Source of the DNA: Aeromonas bestiarum
Lineage (GTDB): Bacteria; Pseudomonadota; Gammaproteobacteria; Enterobacterales; Aeromonadaceae
Direction: 5' to 3'
NCBI RefSeq assembly: GCF_000819745.1
Contig: NZ_CDDA01000015.1
Location: 609,653 to 673,652, forward strand
DNA length: 64,000 nucleotides
Below are positions 17,274 to 27,751 of this stretch, in pieces (the stretch's first letter is position 1; every line of letters begins with the position of its first letter). The notes beneath the pieces were generated by a model that worked only from the letters and a program-made list of their open reading frames with translations, had not been told where the DNA came from and did not search any database. Made by a program: the position numbers and the translations under genes.

Positions 17274-18521
17274 TTACCAGCGCCCCGTCATGCCGCGATC
17301 GCGCCACAACTCGTTATCGAGCAGGTTGAAGGGGTCATCCAGATAGAGGGCGATGCCGAGCTCCCTGGCCCGGTTGATGAAGCGCCCCAGCAGGGAGTCC
17401 GGCGTCATGGCCTCCAGCCCGGGCAGCAGGCTCTGCCCCAGCAGCAGGTGCTGCAAGGGCATCCGCTCCAGCAGATCGAACGGCATGTGCTGATCGCTGT
17501 CGAGCAGCAAGGCGAGCCTGGCGCCGGCCAGACTGGCCTGCAACACCAAGGCAAACCGCTCCGCCTGACTGAGCAGATGGTCGCGACGGTGAATGACCAG
17601 GGTCAGCTCGCCGGCGTCTCGCCCCTGCTTGCCCAGCCACTCCCGCACCAGCTCCCAGCGTGGCGGCAAGCCGGTCACCGCCAGCCAGACGGGTAGCCTG
17701 GAGGGGGGATCCGAGATAAGCCCCAGCAGCCCCTTCTCCTCCCCCTGCCAGGTACGAATGGTACGGCGCTGGCCACTGAGCCGCTGTTGCCGCTGGGGCC
17801 CCAGATAAAGCACCTTGAGCAAGCGCAGCAGATCGTCGGTCAACAGGGGCTTGGCCAGGGCCGCTACCACGTTGAAACCGGCGTCATGCAGCAGGCGCCG
17901 GGCACCGTCTATCAGGGTCTGATCGTGCGCTGACAGCAATATGATGGGCAGGCCGCTTTGCTGGTACTGGGGCTGGCTCATCAACAGGCTGATGGCATCC
18001 TGCTCCACCAGACTGAGATCGCTGATGAGCAGTGTGACCTTCCCCTCCGCCAGCGCCTGGATACAGGCATTGCCATCCTGCACCCATTGACAGGAGAGCC
18101 CCAATCCCTGGATCTCCTGCTGAATGTGGGCCCCCTGAAAAGGGTGATCCTCCAGCAACAAGATCTGCATCCCGGCCAGCCAGTGTTGCCACTGCTGATA
18201 ACGGCCATGCACGCCAGCCAGCCAGTCATCCGAGAGCCGATAGATCCCCTCCCCCTGCGCCATCAGTTGCGGCAGATAGTCGGCGCCAGCGTGCGAGGCC
18301 GGATCAAACAGGGCAACGGCACCGGCGGCAAACAACCCCTCCCAGTGCCAGCAGGCATCGGGTTTGGTGCGACGCAGGGTCGCAAATTCGGGCAGGCTGA
18401 CCGCCTGGGCCGCCCGATAGGCGACCCCATCCAACGCATAGATGGTCACGGGATGGAAGAAACGCTCTTGCGTCTCTGCCGGATCCAGCAACGCCAATAA
18501 CTCTTCATCTGTGATGATCAT
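17274..18521 (-). CDS. Response regulator with N-terminal extension and degenerate EAL-like output domain
   Basis: A 415-residue protein. Residues 1-115 match nothing I know. A receiver domain follows (about 118-235), with the acidic pair at E124/D125, phosphoacceptor D168 (LLISDLSL), PIILLSAHD and the conserved Lys in ALAKPLL. The C-terminal ~170 residues show the order of an EAL phosphodiesterase half (LTLVIHRRDHLL, GARLALLLD, DLLERMPLQHLLLGQSLL, ARELGIALYLDDP) without the EAL, DDFG or catalytic Glu residues, so an inactive c-di-GMP or protein-binding role is likely. The ATG at 18521 begins one base after the kinase stop. It is probably phosphorylated by the upstream hybrid kinase. Confidence 0.82.
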   Translation of the reverse strand: MIITDEELLALLDPAETQERFFHPVTIYALDGVAYRAAQAVSLPEFATLRRTKPDACWHWEGLFAAGAVALFDPASHAGADYLPQLMAQGEGIYRLSDDWLAGVHGRYQQWQHWLAGMQILLLEDHPFQGAHIQQEIQGLGLSCQWVQDGNACIQALAEGKVTLLISDLSLVEQDAISLLMSQPQYQQSGLPIILLSAHDQTLIDGARRLLHDAGFNVVAALAKPLLTDDLLRLLKVLYLGPQRQQRLSGQRRTIRTWQGEEKGLLGLISDPPSRLPVWLAVTGLPPRWELVREWLGKQGRDAGELTLVIHRRDHLLSQAERFALVLQASLAGARLALLLDSDQHMPFDLLERMPLQHLLLGQSLLPGLEAMTPDSLLGRFINRARELGIALYLDDPFNLLDNELWRDRGMTGRW

Positions 18522-18522
18522 G

Positions 18523-21500
18523 TCAGACTCTCTCACCCAATCGCCGGCACACTTCATCCAGAGCGTGCCGCAGCGGGGATATCAGGGGTTGCCGTGGATC
18601 CCGTTGCCACTGCTCGATCACCTGGATAAGCGGGGTGGCCCCCACCATTTTGGCGGCCCCCTTCATCTTGTGTAAAGCCGCATCGAGCGCCATCTCATCC
18701 CCTTGTGTGATGCAGTGCTCAATGTCGGCCAGATCCTGGCGAGTGGCCTCCAGATAGAGGGTGACAAGCTCAGCGCTCAGCAGCGGCAGCATCTGGTCCA
18801 GCCATGCCGGCGCCAGGCTCTCCTCTGGTGCCCTGGACAACGGGGTGACTGTGTCGGCTGAGGTCGGCAGGCTGCGCAGCAAGTTGGCCAGATCCTTAAG
18901 CAGCAGGGGCTTGTCCAGATGCCCCCGGCAACCGCAGCTGGCCAGTCGCTGCGCCGCCTGCTCGCTGAGATCGGCGGTGATCACGTAGGCCGGCAGATGC
19001 TGCCAGCGCGCCGAGTCACGCAACTGCTGACACAGCTGGGCCCCATCCATCACCGGCATCTGCAGATCGGTCAGCACCAGATCCACCGTCTCGTGCTGTA
19101 AGATGTCGAGCGCCAGCTGGCCATTGGCCGCACTCAGTACCTGGGCACCCAGCTGGGTCAGTTGCATGCTGATCAATACCCGATTCACCTCGTGATCTTC
19201 GACCAGCAGCACCCGCATCCCCTGTCCCGGCAGACTCATCGCCTCCTCGGCAGAGGACACCAGCCTGGGCTGCAACAGGCTGACCACAGCGCCTGGCACC
19301 CAGGGCTCGCCCTGCCAGTCCCAGTAACGCAGGCCCTGTTCATCTTCGGCGGCGCGCAGCAGGGGGCCGGCGGGGTTCTCCCTCAGGCCGAGCTCGCCAA
19401 GCCAGGGCATGAGATAGGCACGCTCCGTATCGTTCAACTGGATGTTGACGCTGGTCACTCTCGGTTGCCAGCGCGGCGCCTCGTGCAGCAACACCAACGG
19501 CAAGGTGCAGGTGAAGCGGCTGCCCCCGAGGGGACGCGGCTCGACCCGGATCTCACCGCCCATCTGCTCCATCAGCTGACGGCTGATGGCCAGCCCCAGT
19601 CCTGTGCCCTGAGCCCTGGGCTGACCCTCCTCTCCTCCCTGCTCGAAGGGCAGGAACAGGCGAGGCAGCAGATCGCTACTGATGCCGGGCCCTTCATCAT
19701 CCACACCACACAGCAGGCGGTTGCCTTCACGACGGGCCCACAGCACCACCTCACCGGCGGGGCTGAACTTGATGGCGTTGGCCAGCAGGTTATGCAGCAC
19801 CTGCTGCACCCTGTGGGGATCCAGCTCCACCTGTGCGGGCAGGCGATGATCAATATCCAGCCGCAGTTGCAACCGCTTGGAGCGGGCCTTGGACCAGTGC
19901 ACCGCCGCCACGTGCTCGCACAAATCCACCAGATCGGTCGGCTGGGGAGAGAGCGCCAGCTGCCGGTTCTCGTTGCGACTGAAATCGAGCACATCGTTGA
20001 GCAGGCCGAGCAGCTCGTCCCCCGCCTGTCTGACATGGGAGAGCGCAGAGCGCTGCTCCGCCGACAGTGGGGTGTGATCGAGCCACTCCAGCAGCCCCAA
20101 AATGGCATTCATGGGGGTACGGATCTCGTGGCTCACCGCCGCGAGAAAGCGCCCCTTGGCCAGCACGGCCTGCTCGGCCCGCTCATGGGAAGCCTGCAAG
20201 GCATGCTCCTGCTCGACTCGGGCGGTCACATCCTGCACCACACCGTAAACGCGCCACCCCCCTTCCGGCTGGCTGCGACCCCGACCATAAAACTGCAGCC
20301 ACCGCGTCCCCTTGTCCGGATGGGCATAGCGCAGCGCGTAGGAGAAGGGCTGCCCCGCCTGCAACATGGCCAGCATGGGCAGCCGCATCTCGCGCCTGTC
20401 CTGATGCAGCAGCCGGCTGAGCGCGCTGTCGGGATCGCGGCGGATCTGCTGGCTGGCCAGCCCCAGCAGCTCGTAACTACCGCGGCTGATGAACTCGACC
20501 TGCGCTGTACCGCCCTGCTGCAGGATGAACTGAATGACGACCCCGGGCACCGTATTGGTGAGGGCACGCAGGCGACGCTCGGCCTGGCGCAGCAAGCGGG
20601 TGCGCTCGCGCAGGGCGCTGATATCGGACAGTGCGATCAGATCCCCGGCCTGTGTCTGCTTGCCCAGTTGCAGCGGGATCTGGGCGTAGGAGAACACCTG
20701 ATCTCCGAGGGACAAGGTTCCTTCCGCCCCCTGCACCTGGGATGATGGCAGGCTGAGCTCGGCCAGATAACGGGCCTCCAGCCGTTTGGCCTGCTTGTTG
20801 CGCTTGATGATCTCCCCCTGATTGTCCCGCAGGAAGACAGGCACCGGCAGCGCCTGGAACAGAGACTCCCTGAACTGGCTCTCCAGCGCCAGTGTCTGCT
20901 CCATCTCCTGACGCTGACTCACCTCCCGCGCCAGCTGCTGGCGGGAGCGCCAGATCAGCCAGATGACGCCAGCGCTGATCAGCAGCGCCAGCAATACGGA
21001 TCCCAGCCAGATACCGTAACTGACGCCTGCCTGCTGGGTCAGCACCAGCTGTCGCCAGCGCTGGTTGAGTTCATCGTTCTGCCTGCCGGTGAGGGTCATC
21101 AGACTCTGTTCCATCACCCCCGCCAGTCTGGGGCTACGGGAGCCTATGGCAAAACCGAGCCCGAAGCGAATCGGCAACTCCTTGATGTCCAGGCCATCGA
21201 GCCGGTTGTTGCGCAGCGGGTACTGCAGCTGATACAACTCGGCCAGCATGGCATCGGCCTTGCCTGCCTGCACCTGCGCAATGCCCGACTCAAGCGTCTC
21301 GCTCTTGCGCCACGCATGCTGGCCGAAACGTGCCAGCATGTCGGGGTCATAGAGGCTGGCGGGCACCACCACCTCCCCCTTGAGCGCCTCCAGCCGATCG
21401 AACGAGTGGGACTTGCGGCTGACCAGGGCGTAACGACTCGCGACCATGATGCGGGTGAAGTCGAACTCGCGGGTCAGGGCCGGGGTCTCCAGCAGGCCCG

Positions 21501-22491
21501 CCATCATGTCCGCCTCGCCACTGCGCAGCTTGACCAGTGCCTCCTCCCTGTCCCGGGCGGGCACCACATGGAAGTTCAGTCCGGTCTGCAGGCTCACCCG
21601 GCGCAGCACATCGGCGCTCCAGCCCTTGAGCTGCCCCTGTCCGTCGATGCCGCTATAGGGCATAAGCGCAGGATCCACCACCAGCTTGATGGTGCGGGAG
21701 GTACCGACCAGCCAGGCCTGCTCCTCATCGGTGAAGTGCAGCGGGTTGATGTCCTGCTCTCCCTGTTCCAGATAGCGATCCAGATCCTTGTAGAGGCTGC
21801 CAGGGGGCATGTAGCGGATCGCCGTGTCGATCAGCTCCCTGAGCTCGGGCTTGTCCTGCATCATAATGCGGTAGCTGATCACCAGTTCATCGCTGCGCAG
21901 CCGGCGCAGCCGCAACCCCTCATCCGGGTATTCGCGCATCAGGTAGCGCAGTTGCAGGTAATCCCCCAGATAGGCAGTCCCCTTGCCGGCCACCAAAGCC
22001 GCATACCAGTTGTCGGCATCGGTCAGGGCCAGCTGGGTCGCATGGGGATAGAGCAACTTGAGCGCTTCGCTCGCCTGCCAGACGGGCGACACCAGAAAGG
22101 TGGCGCGTTCCAGCTCGCCGCGATAGAGGATGGCGGATTCGGCCTCCAGCAGGGCGCGGCTCAGGGCCATGCCCGGCAGTGCCTGCAGTGAGGGGCCGAC
22201 ATAGGGGATGAGATCGCAGCGCCCCGCCAGCAGCCCCTGCTGCACTGCGGACCAGTTTGGCAATTTTTCGTGCAGCAGTGGCACCGGCAGTTGCTCGGCC
22301 AGCCGTTCCAGCTGATCGATCAGCAAGCCCCCCGACTCTTCGAGATAGGGCGGCCGGATCAGGGCCGGATAGCAGATGGTCAGCGGTTTGAGCGCGTCGG
22401 CATAGGCCTGGGTGGCAGGCGACAGAGGCAGGGTCATGGCCTGCACCGGCATGGCCAGCAACAGTGTGAGTAAAAGGCGGGTTTTTATCAT
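18523..22491 (-). CDS. BvgS/EvgS-type hybrid sensor histidine kinase
   Basis: A 1322-residue unorthodox kinase. In order it has a signal peptide (1-18), two periplasmic SBP_bac_3-like domains (about 35-250 and 265-480), a membrane helix (about 491-513), a short PAS-like region, a PAS/PAC domain (about 650-765), HisKA with phospho-His H788 in FLAAVSHEIRTPMNAILG, a HATPase (HNLLANAIKFS, DEGPG, GTGLGLAIS), a pseudo-receiver-like spacer, a receiver with D1142 (LVLTDLQMPVMDG), and an HPt domain with H1274 (LHKMKGAAKMVG). It should sense a periplasmic small molecule and run a His-Asp-His-Asp relay to the adjacent response regulator. It is first in its operon, directly after the ihfA terminator. Confidence 0.92.
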   Translation of the reverse strand: MIKTRLLLTLLLAMPVQAMTLPLSPATQAYADALKPLTICYPALIRPPYLEESGGLLIDQLERLAEQLPVPLLHEKLPNWSAVQQGLLAGRCDLIPYVGPSLQALPGMALSRALLEAESAILYRGELERATFLVSPVWQASEALKLLYPHATQLALTDADNWYAALVAGKGTAYLGDYLQLRYLMREYPDEGLRLRRLRSDELVISYRIMMQDKPELRELIDTAIRYMPPGSLYKDLDRYLEQGEQDINPLHFTDEEQAWLVGTSRTIKLVVDPALMPYSGIDGQGQLKGWSADVLRRVSLQTGLNFHVVPARDREEALVKLRSGEADMMAGLLETPALTREFDFTRIMVASRYALVSRKSHSFDRLEALKGEVVVPASLYDPDMLARFGQHAWRKSETLESGIAQVQAGKADAMLAELYQLQYPLRNNRLDGLDIKELPIRFGLGFAIGSRSPRLAGVMEQSLMTLTGRQNDELNQRWRQLVLTQQAGVSYGIWLGSVLLALLISAGVIWLIWRSRQQLAREVSQRQEMEQTLALESQFRESLFQALPVPVFLRDNQGEIIKRNKQAKRLEARYLAELSLPSSQVQGAEGTLSLGDQVFSYAQIPLQLGKQTQAGDLIALSDISALRERTRLLRQAERRLRALTNTVPGVVIQFILQQGGTAQVEFISRGSYELLGLASQQIRRDPDSALSRLLHQDRREMRLPMLAMLQAGQPFSYALRYAHPDKGTRWLQFYGRGRSQPEGGWRVYGVVQDVTARVEQEHALQASHERAEQAVLAKGRFLAAVSHEIRTPMNAILGLLEWLDHTPLSAEQRSALSHVRQAGDELLGLLNDVLDFSRNENRQLALSPQPTDLVDLCEHVAAVHWSKARSKRLQLRLDIDHRLPAQVELDPHRVQQVLHNLLANAIKFSPAGEVVLWARREGNRLLCGVDDEGPGISSDLLPRLFLPFEQGGEEGQPRAQGTGLGLAISRQLMEQMGGEIRVEPRPLGGSRFTCTLPLVLLHEAPRWQPRVTSVNIQLNDTERAYLMPWLGELGLRENPAGPLLRAAEDEQGLRYWDWQGEPWVPGAVVSLLQPRLVSSAEEAMSLPGQGMRVLLVEDHEVNRVLISMQLTQLGAQVLSAANGQLALDILQHETVDLVLTDLQMPVMDGAQLCQQLRDSARWQHLPAYVITADLSEQAAQRLASCGCRGHLDKPLLLKDLANLLRSLPTSADTVTPLSRAPEESLAPAWLDQMLPLLSAELVTLYLEATRQDLADIEHCITQGDEMALDAALHKMKGAAKMVGATPLIQVIEQWQRDPRQPLISPLRHALDEVCRRLGERV

Positions 22492-22500
22492 GCAAAAGTA

Positions 22501-22526
22501 AAAGCCAGGCGGCTGCCTGGCTTTTT
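22501..22526 (-). terminator. Terminator after ihfA
   Basis: On the minus strand: AAAGCCAGGC, AGCC, GCCTGGCTTT, ending near a short T tract. It separates ihfA from the hybrid kinase gene, whose start is only 37 bases beyond the ihfA stop. Confidence 0.8.
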
Positions 22527-22527
22527 G

Positions 22528-22824
22528 TCACTCGTTGGGTTCAACATTTTCTACCCTGGCCTTGAGTTTCTGGCCAGGCCGGAAGGTCACCACCCGACGG
22601 GCGCTGATAGGAATATCTTCGCCCGTCTTGGGATTACGTCCAGGACGCTGATTCTTCTCACGAAGGTCAAAGTTACCGAAGCCTGAAATCTTGACTTGTT
22701 CACCACGCTCAAGCGCCTGTCTGATTTCCTCAAAGAAGGCTTCCACCATATCTTTGGCTTCACGCTTGCTCATCCCCAGCTGGGTGAACAGGTGCTCTGC
22801 AATGTCGGCTTTGGTAAGCGCCAT
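22528..22824 (-). CDS. ihfA: Integration host factor subunit alpha
   Basis: A 98-residue HU/IHF-family DNA-bending protein. It has the family signature [20 protein letters not shown] with the DNA-intercalating Pro in RPGRNP (about residue 65), and the characteristic N-terminus [13 protein letters not shown] of IhfA. It forms a heterodimer with IhfB. It lies three bases after the pheT stop, as in other gammaproteobacteria where pheT and ihfA are cotranscribed. Confidence 0.97.
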   Translation of the reverse strand: MALTKADIAEHLFTQLGMSKREAKDMVEAFFEEIRQALERGEQVKISGFGNFDLREKNQRPGRNPKTGEDIPISARRVVTFRPGQKLKARVENVEPNE

Positions 22825-22827
22825 AGA

Positions 22828-25215
22828 TCAATCCCTCAAGGATGCATTCAACTCTTCACCAAGGGCCCGCACGACATTGTCTACGGTCTCGGCAATCTCT
22901 TTCTCCTCCAGAGTGCGCTGGGTGTCTTGCAATACAAGACTGATGGCCAGGCTCTTCTTGTCCTCTGCCATACCAGCACCCTGGTATACGTCAAACAAGT
23001 TTATTCCAACTACCTGATTTCCGCCAACTTTTTTAATTACTGCGAGGACATCGCCAGCCAGAACCGCAACGTCGACCACCACGGCAATGTCACGACGGTT
23101 GGCAGGGAAGCGAGAAACCTCGGCCGCAACCGGCACCTTGGCCGGGGTCAGCTTGTCCAGCTCCAGTTCAAACATGACGGCGCGGCTCTTGAGACCCAGC
23201 TTCTTCTCGAGGCTCGGGTGGATCACGCCGATGTGGCCGATGACCACACCGTTGCGCAAAATGGCTGCGCTCTGGCCCGGGTGCAGGGCACTGTGCTCGG
23301 TACGCTCGAAGCTGAAGGTGGCTCCTTCGGCGGTCAGATCCAGTACCGCTTCCAGATCCCCTTTCAAATCAAAGAAGTCGCTACCGCGGTTCTTGATATC
23401 CCAGTGCTCGTCGCTCTGGTTGCCGGTGATGATGCCAGCCAGCATGGGCTCCTGACGAATGCCGTTTTCAGCGCTCTCGTCCTTGATGAAACGCAGACCC
23501 TGCTCGAACAGACGCACCCGCGCCTGCTGACGGTTCTGGTTGTAGACCACCGCCTGTACCAGACCCGGGAACAGCGACACCCGCATGGCGGACATCTCGA
23601 CCGAGATGGGGTTCGGCAGCACGATGGCATCGCTCTGCGGATAGAGCAGTTGCTGCGCCTTGGGATCCACGAAGCTGTAGGTGATCGCTTCCTGGAAGCC
23701 GCGGTCAACCAGCAGGTCGCGCACCCGCTTGAGGGTCACCTGCCCTTCAGCCTGCTCAACCATAGCCAGAGAGGCAGCGGGTTTGAGGTTCGGGATGTTG
23801 TTGTAGCCGTAGATGCGGGCCACTTCCTCGATGAGATCTTCCTCGATGGCGATATCGAAACGCCAGGAGGGCGCCAGCGCAGTCCAGCCGTCAGCATCCA
23901 CAGTGACCTGCATGCCAAGGCGGGTCAGGATCTCGACCACCTGGGCATCGCCTACGCTGATGCCGATCACCTTGTCGAGCTTGGTGCGACGCAGCTTGAT
24001 GGGGGCCGCTTTGGGCAGATGGGCATCGGATTTGACCTCGATGACCGGACCCGCTTCGCCGCCGCAAATATCCAGCAGCAGACGGGTGGCTCTATCCATC
24101 ACCTTGGCTTGCAGCTCGGGATCCACCCCGCGCTCAAAGCGGTGGGAGGAGTCGGTGTGCAGACCATAGGCACGGGCACGGCCCGTGATGGAGAGCGGCG
24201 CAAAGAAGGCGCACTCCAGCAGGATGTCTGTGGTGGACTCGGAGACGCCGGTGCGATCGCCACCGAAGATACCGGCCATGCAGGCAGGACCTTTGGCATC
24301 GGCAATGACGAGCGTGGTCTCTTTGAGCTTCACTTCGTTGCCATCGAGCAGGGTCATGGGCTCATCGGCCTTGGCGCGACGCACCACCAATTCCCCTTCC
24401 AGCTTGGCCAGGTCGAAGGCATGCATCGGCTGACCGTATTCCAGCAGCAGGAAGTTGGTGATGTCGACGATGGCGTCGATGGAGCGGATGCCGCCACGGC
24501 GCAGCTTCTCCTGCATCCAGAGCGGGCTCATGGCGTGCAGGTTCAGCCCCTTGATGACGCGGCCCAGATAACGCGGGCAGTCGGCGCTTGCCTCGACCCG
24601 GATCGGGAAGGTCGCGTCTATGGTGGCAGCAGCAGGCGCCCAGCTCGGCTCGACCACGTCGGCGCTGTTGAGCACGCCGATCTCGCGGGCAAGCCCTGCG
24701 ATCCCGAGGCAATCGGCGCGGTTCGGGGTCAGATCCACGTCGATAGCAACGTCGTTCAGGTTCAGGTATTCACGGATATCGGTGCCGACAGGGGCATCGC
24801 TTGGCAGCTCAATGATGCCATCCGCTTCCACCTCGATACCCAGCTCGCTGAAGGAGCAGAGCATGCCGTGAGACGGTTGGCCACGCAGCTTGGCTTTCTT
24901 GATGGTGAAGTCGCCAGGCAGGGTCGCGCCCACTTTGGCCACACAGACTTTGAGACCGGTGCGGCAGTTCGGCGCGCCGCAGACGATGTCCAGCAGCTCG
25001 GCCTCGCCCACGTTGACCTTGGTCACTCGCAGCTTGTCGGCGTCCGGATGCTGGGCACACTCGACCACTTCACCGACCACCACGTTGTTGAACTGGCCGG
25101 CCACAGCTTCCACGGCGTCCACTTCCAGGCCGGCCATGGTGATCTGCTCGGCCAGTGCGTTGTCACTCAACTCGGTGCGGACCCACTCCATCACCCAGGA
25201 TTTACTGAATTTCAT
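22828..25215 (-). CDS. pheT: Phenylalanyl-tRNA synthetase beta subunit
   Basis: A 795-residue PheT of standard length. It has an N-terminal EMAP/tRNA-binding domain ([20 protein letters not shown], about 45-65), B3/B4 editing domain motifs ([12 protein letters not shown]), B5, a class II-like core and the C-terminal ferredoxin-like anticodon-binding domain (about 700-795, [14 protein letters not shown]). With PheS it forms the alpha2beta2 enzyme charging tRNA-Phe. It follows pheS by 12 bases. Confidence 0.97.
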   Translation of the reverse strand: MKFSKSWVMEWVRTELSDNALAEQITMAGLEVDAVEAVAGQFNNVVVGEVVECAQHPDADKLRVTKVNVGEAELLDIVCGAPNCRTGLKVCVAKVGATLPGDFTIKKAKLRGQPSHGMLCSFSELGIEVEADGIIELPSDAPVGTDIREYLNLNDVAIDVDLTPNRADCLGIAGLAREIGVLNSADVVEPSWAPAAATIDATFPIRVEASADCPRYLGRVIKGLNLHAMSPLWMQEKLRRGGIRSIDAIVDITNFLLLEYGQPMHAFDLAKLEGELVVRRAKADEPMTLLDGNEVKLKETTLVIADAKGPACMAGIFGGDRTGVSESTTDILLECAFFAPLSITGRARAYGLHTDSSHRFERGVDPELQAKVMDRATRLLLDICGGEAGPVIEVKSDAHLPKAAPIKLRRTKLDKVIGISVGDAQVVEILTRLGMQVTVDADGWTALAPSWRFDIAIEEDLIEEVARIYGYNNIPNLKPAASLAMVEQAEGQVTLKRVRDLLVDRGFQEAITYSFVDPKAQQLLYPQSDAIVLPNPISVEMSAMRVSLFPGLVQAVVYNQNRQQARVRLFEQGLRFIKDESAENGIRQEPMLAGIITGNQSDEHWDIKNRGSDFFDLKGDLEAVLDLTAEGATFSFERTEHSALHPGQSAAILRNGVVIGHIGVIHPSLEKKLGLKSRAVMFELELDKLTPAKVPVAAEVSRFPANRRDIAVVVDVAVLAGDVLAVIKKVGGNQVVGINLFDVYQGAGMAEDKKSLAISLVLQDTQRTLEEKEIAETVDNVVRALGEELNASLRD

Positions 25216-25227
25216 GTTCTCTCGCCC

Positions 25228-26331
<1,104 letters not shown>

Positions 26332-26376
26332 TCATTTTGTTATCAGGCAAGCAGCCTGCCCTGCCCTCTACTTGCA

Positions 26377-26424
26377 TCAAATATGGGTAAAGAATGCTAG
26401 TTTGTTGGCATATGAAGGCTGCAT
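26377..26424 (-). CDS. Candidate pheST leader peptide (pheM-like)
   Basis: A 15-codon frame, MQPSYANKLAFFTHI, carries two consecutive Phe codons near its end and lies about 57 bases upstream of the attenuator-like hairpin. Its position and Phe pair fit a leader peptide whose translation would sense charged tRNA-Phe. Against it, there is no convincing Shine-Dalgarno and E. coli PheM has more Phe residues (five). Confidence 0.3.
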   Translation of the reverse strand: MQPSYANKLAFFTHI

Positions 26425-26498
26425 GTTGCAGGGATGAAGAGCAATGGGTGAGCGCAATAACAGGATGTAAAAATGACGGGCAGCAAAAGACGGACAAC

Positions 26499-26524
26499 AA
26501 AAAAGGAGGCCTGAGCCTCCTTTT
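26499..26524 (-). terminator. Terminator after rplT
   Basis: On the minus strand GGAGGC, TCAG, GCCTCC followed by six T. It lies 21 bases after the rplT stop and separates the ribosomal-protein unit from pheST-ihfA. Confidence 0.85.
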
Positions 26525-26545
26525 ATCTTTCATAACAGAACCGGA

Positions 26546-26902
26546 TTAAACCAGCGCTGCTTTAGCCTTTTCAACCAGGGCGGTGAAAGCCAACTTGTCG
26601 TGAACGGCGATATCGGACAGGATCTTGCGATCGATCTCGATAGAAGCCTTCTTCAGACCGTTGATCAGACGGCTGTAGGACAGACCGTTCTGACGGGCTG
26701 CAGCGTTGATACGCGCAATCCACAGCTGACGGAACTGACGCTTTTTCTGGCGACGGTCACGGTAGGCATACTGGCCAGCTTTAGTTACCGCTTGTACCGC
26801 TACGCGGTAAACTCGGGAACGGGCGCCGTAGTAACCTTTGGCGGCTTTCATTACTTTCTTGTGACGAGCGCGAGCAGTCACACCACGTTTAACTCTTGGC
26901 AT
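26546..26902 (-). CDS. rplT: 50S ribosomal protein L20
   Basis: 118 residues, the standard L20 length. It is highly basic, with the family N-terminus [19 protein letters not shown] and conserved core [21 protein letters not shown]20 is an early assembly protein of the large subunit and in E. coli represses its own operon through the rpmI leader. The gene order infC-rpmI-rplT is canonical. Confidence 0.98.
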   Translation of the reverse strand: MPRVKRGVTARARHKKVMKAAKGYYGARSRVYRVAVQAVTKAGQYAYRDRRQKKRQFRQLWIARINAAARQNGLSYSRLINGLKKASIEIDRKILSDIAVHDKLAFTALVEKAKAALV

Positions 26903-26916
26903 TTTTCACATCCCCC

Positions 26917-27114
26917 TTATGCGTACGGCAGACAAGCGACAACACGTTTGTGGTCGGCAGCAGAAACCATGAACTTCGGCCCCAGCTTGCGCTTACGCTT
27001 GCTGCTCTTCTTGGTCAGGATGTGACGCAGGTGGTTGTGCTTGCACTTGAAGCGACCCGAGCCAGTCTTCTTGAAGCGCTTTGCAGCACCCCGGTTGGTT
27101 TTCATCTTCGGCAT
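26917..27114 (-). CDS. rpmI: 50S ribosomal protein L35
   Basis: 65 residues, basic, with the L35 signature [20 protein letters not shown] and [18 protein letters not shown]. It sits between infC and rplT, 14 bases before rplT. Confidence 0.98.
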   Translation of the reverse strand: MPKMKTNRGAAKRFKKTGSGRFKCKHNHLRHILTKKSSKRKRKLGPKFMVSAADHKRVVACLPYA

Positions 27115-27199
27115 TTCATACTCCGCATTGTGAGTGACAACAAAATCGCAAGGCGAACCGACTCATGGGGCGAACCCATGAGTCAATTTCTTGTGGGCC

Positions 27200-27748
27200 T
27201 TAAGATTTCTTCTTAGGTGCGAGGACCATCACTGCTTGACGGCCTTCGACTTTCGGGAACGACTCTACTACGGCCAACTCTTCCAGATCGTTCTTGACGC
27301 GCTCCAGAACCTTGATACCAAGATCCTGGTGGGCCATTTCACGACCACGGAAGCGCAGGGTGACCTTAGCCTTGTCCCCGTCTTCCAGAAAGCGAACCAG
27401 GTTGCGTAGTTTTACCTGATAGTCGCCTTCGTCAGTGCCAGGACGGAATTTGATTTCCTTGACCTGGACGACTTTCTGCTTTTTCTTCTGTTCTTTGGTT
27501 GTTTTGCTCTTTTCGTAGAGGAATTTGCCGTAATCCATGATGCGGCAAACGGGCGGTTCAGCGTTAGGACTGATCTCGACCAGATCTACTCCAGCCTCAA
27601 GGGCCAAGTTCAGTGCATCATGGATCTCGACGACACCCAAAGGCTCTCCGTCAATACCAGTGAGACGAACTTCTTTCAGACGAATCTCGGTATTGATCCG
27701 GTGAGCGCGGGCTTGCGGTTGCTTGCCCAGTTTTTTTCCGCCTTTTAT
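27200..27748 (-). CDS. infC: Translation initiation factor IF-3, with ATA start codon
   Basis: 182 residues when read from ATA at 27748-27746, giving an N-terminus (M)[18 protein letters not shown] that aligns with E. coli IF-3, which starts at ATT (MKGGKRV...). The first ATG/GTG in frame (GTG, 27640) would remove the first 36 residues of the N-terminal domain, so it is not the start. The core [20 protein letters not shown] and the C-terminal FRGREMAHQ are intact. Rare start codons let IF-3, which discriminates against them, repress its own translation. The ATA lies three bases after the thrS stop; GGAGG at the thrS end is its ribosome site. Confidence 0.95.
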   Translation of the reverse strand: MKGGKKLGKQPQARAHRINTEIRLKEVRLTGIDGEPLGVVEIHDALNLALEAGVDLVEISPNAEPPVCRIMDYGKFLYEKSKTTKEQKKKQKVVQVKEIKFRPGTDEGDYQVKLRNLVRFLEDGDKAKVTLRFRGREMAHQDLGIKVLERVKNDLEELAVVESFPKVEGRQAVMVLAPKKKS

Positions 27749-27751
27749 AGC

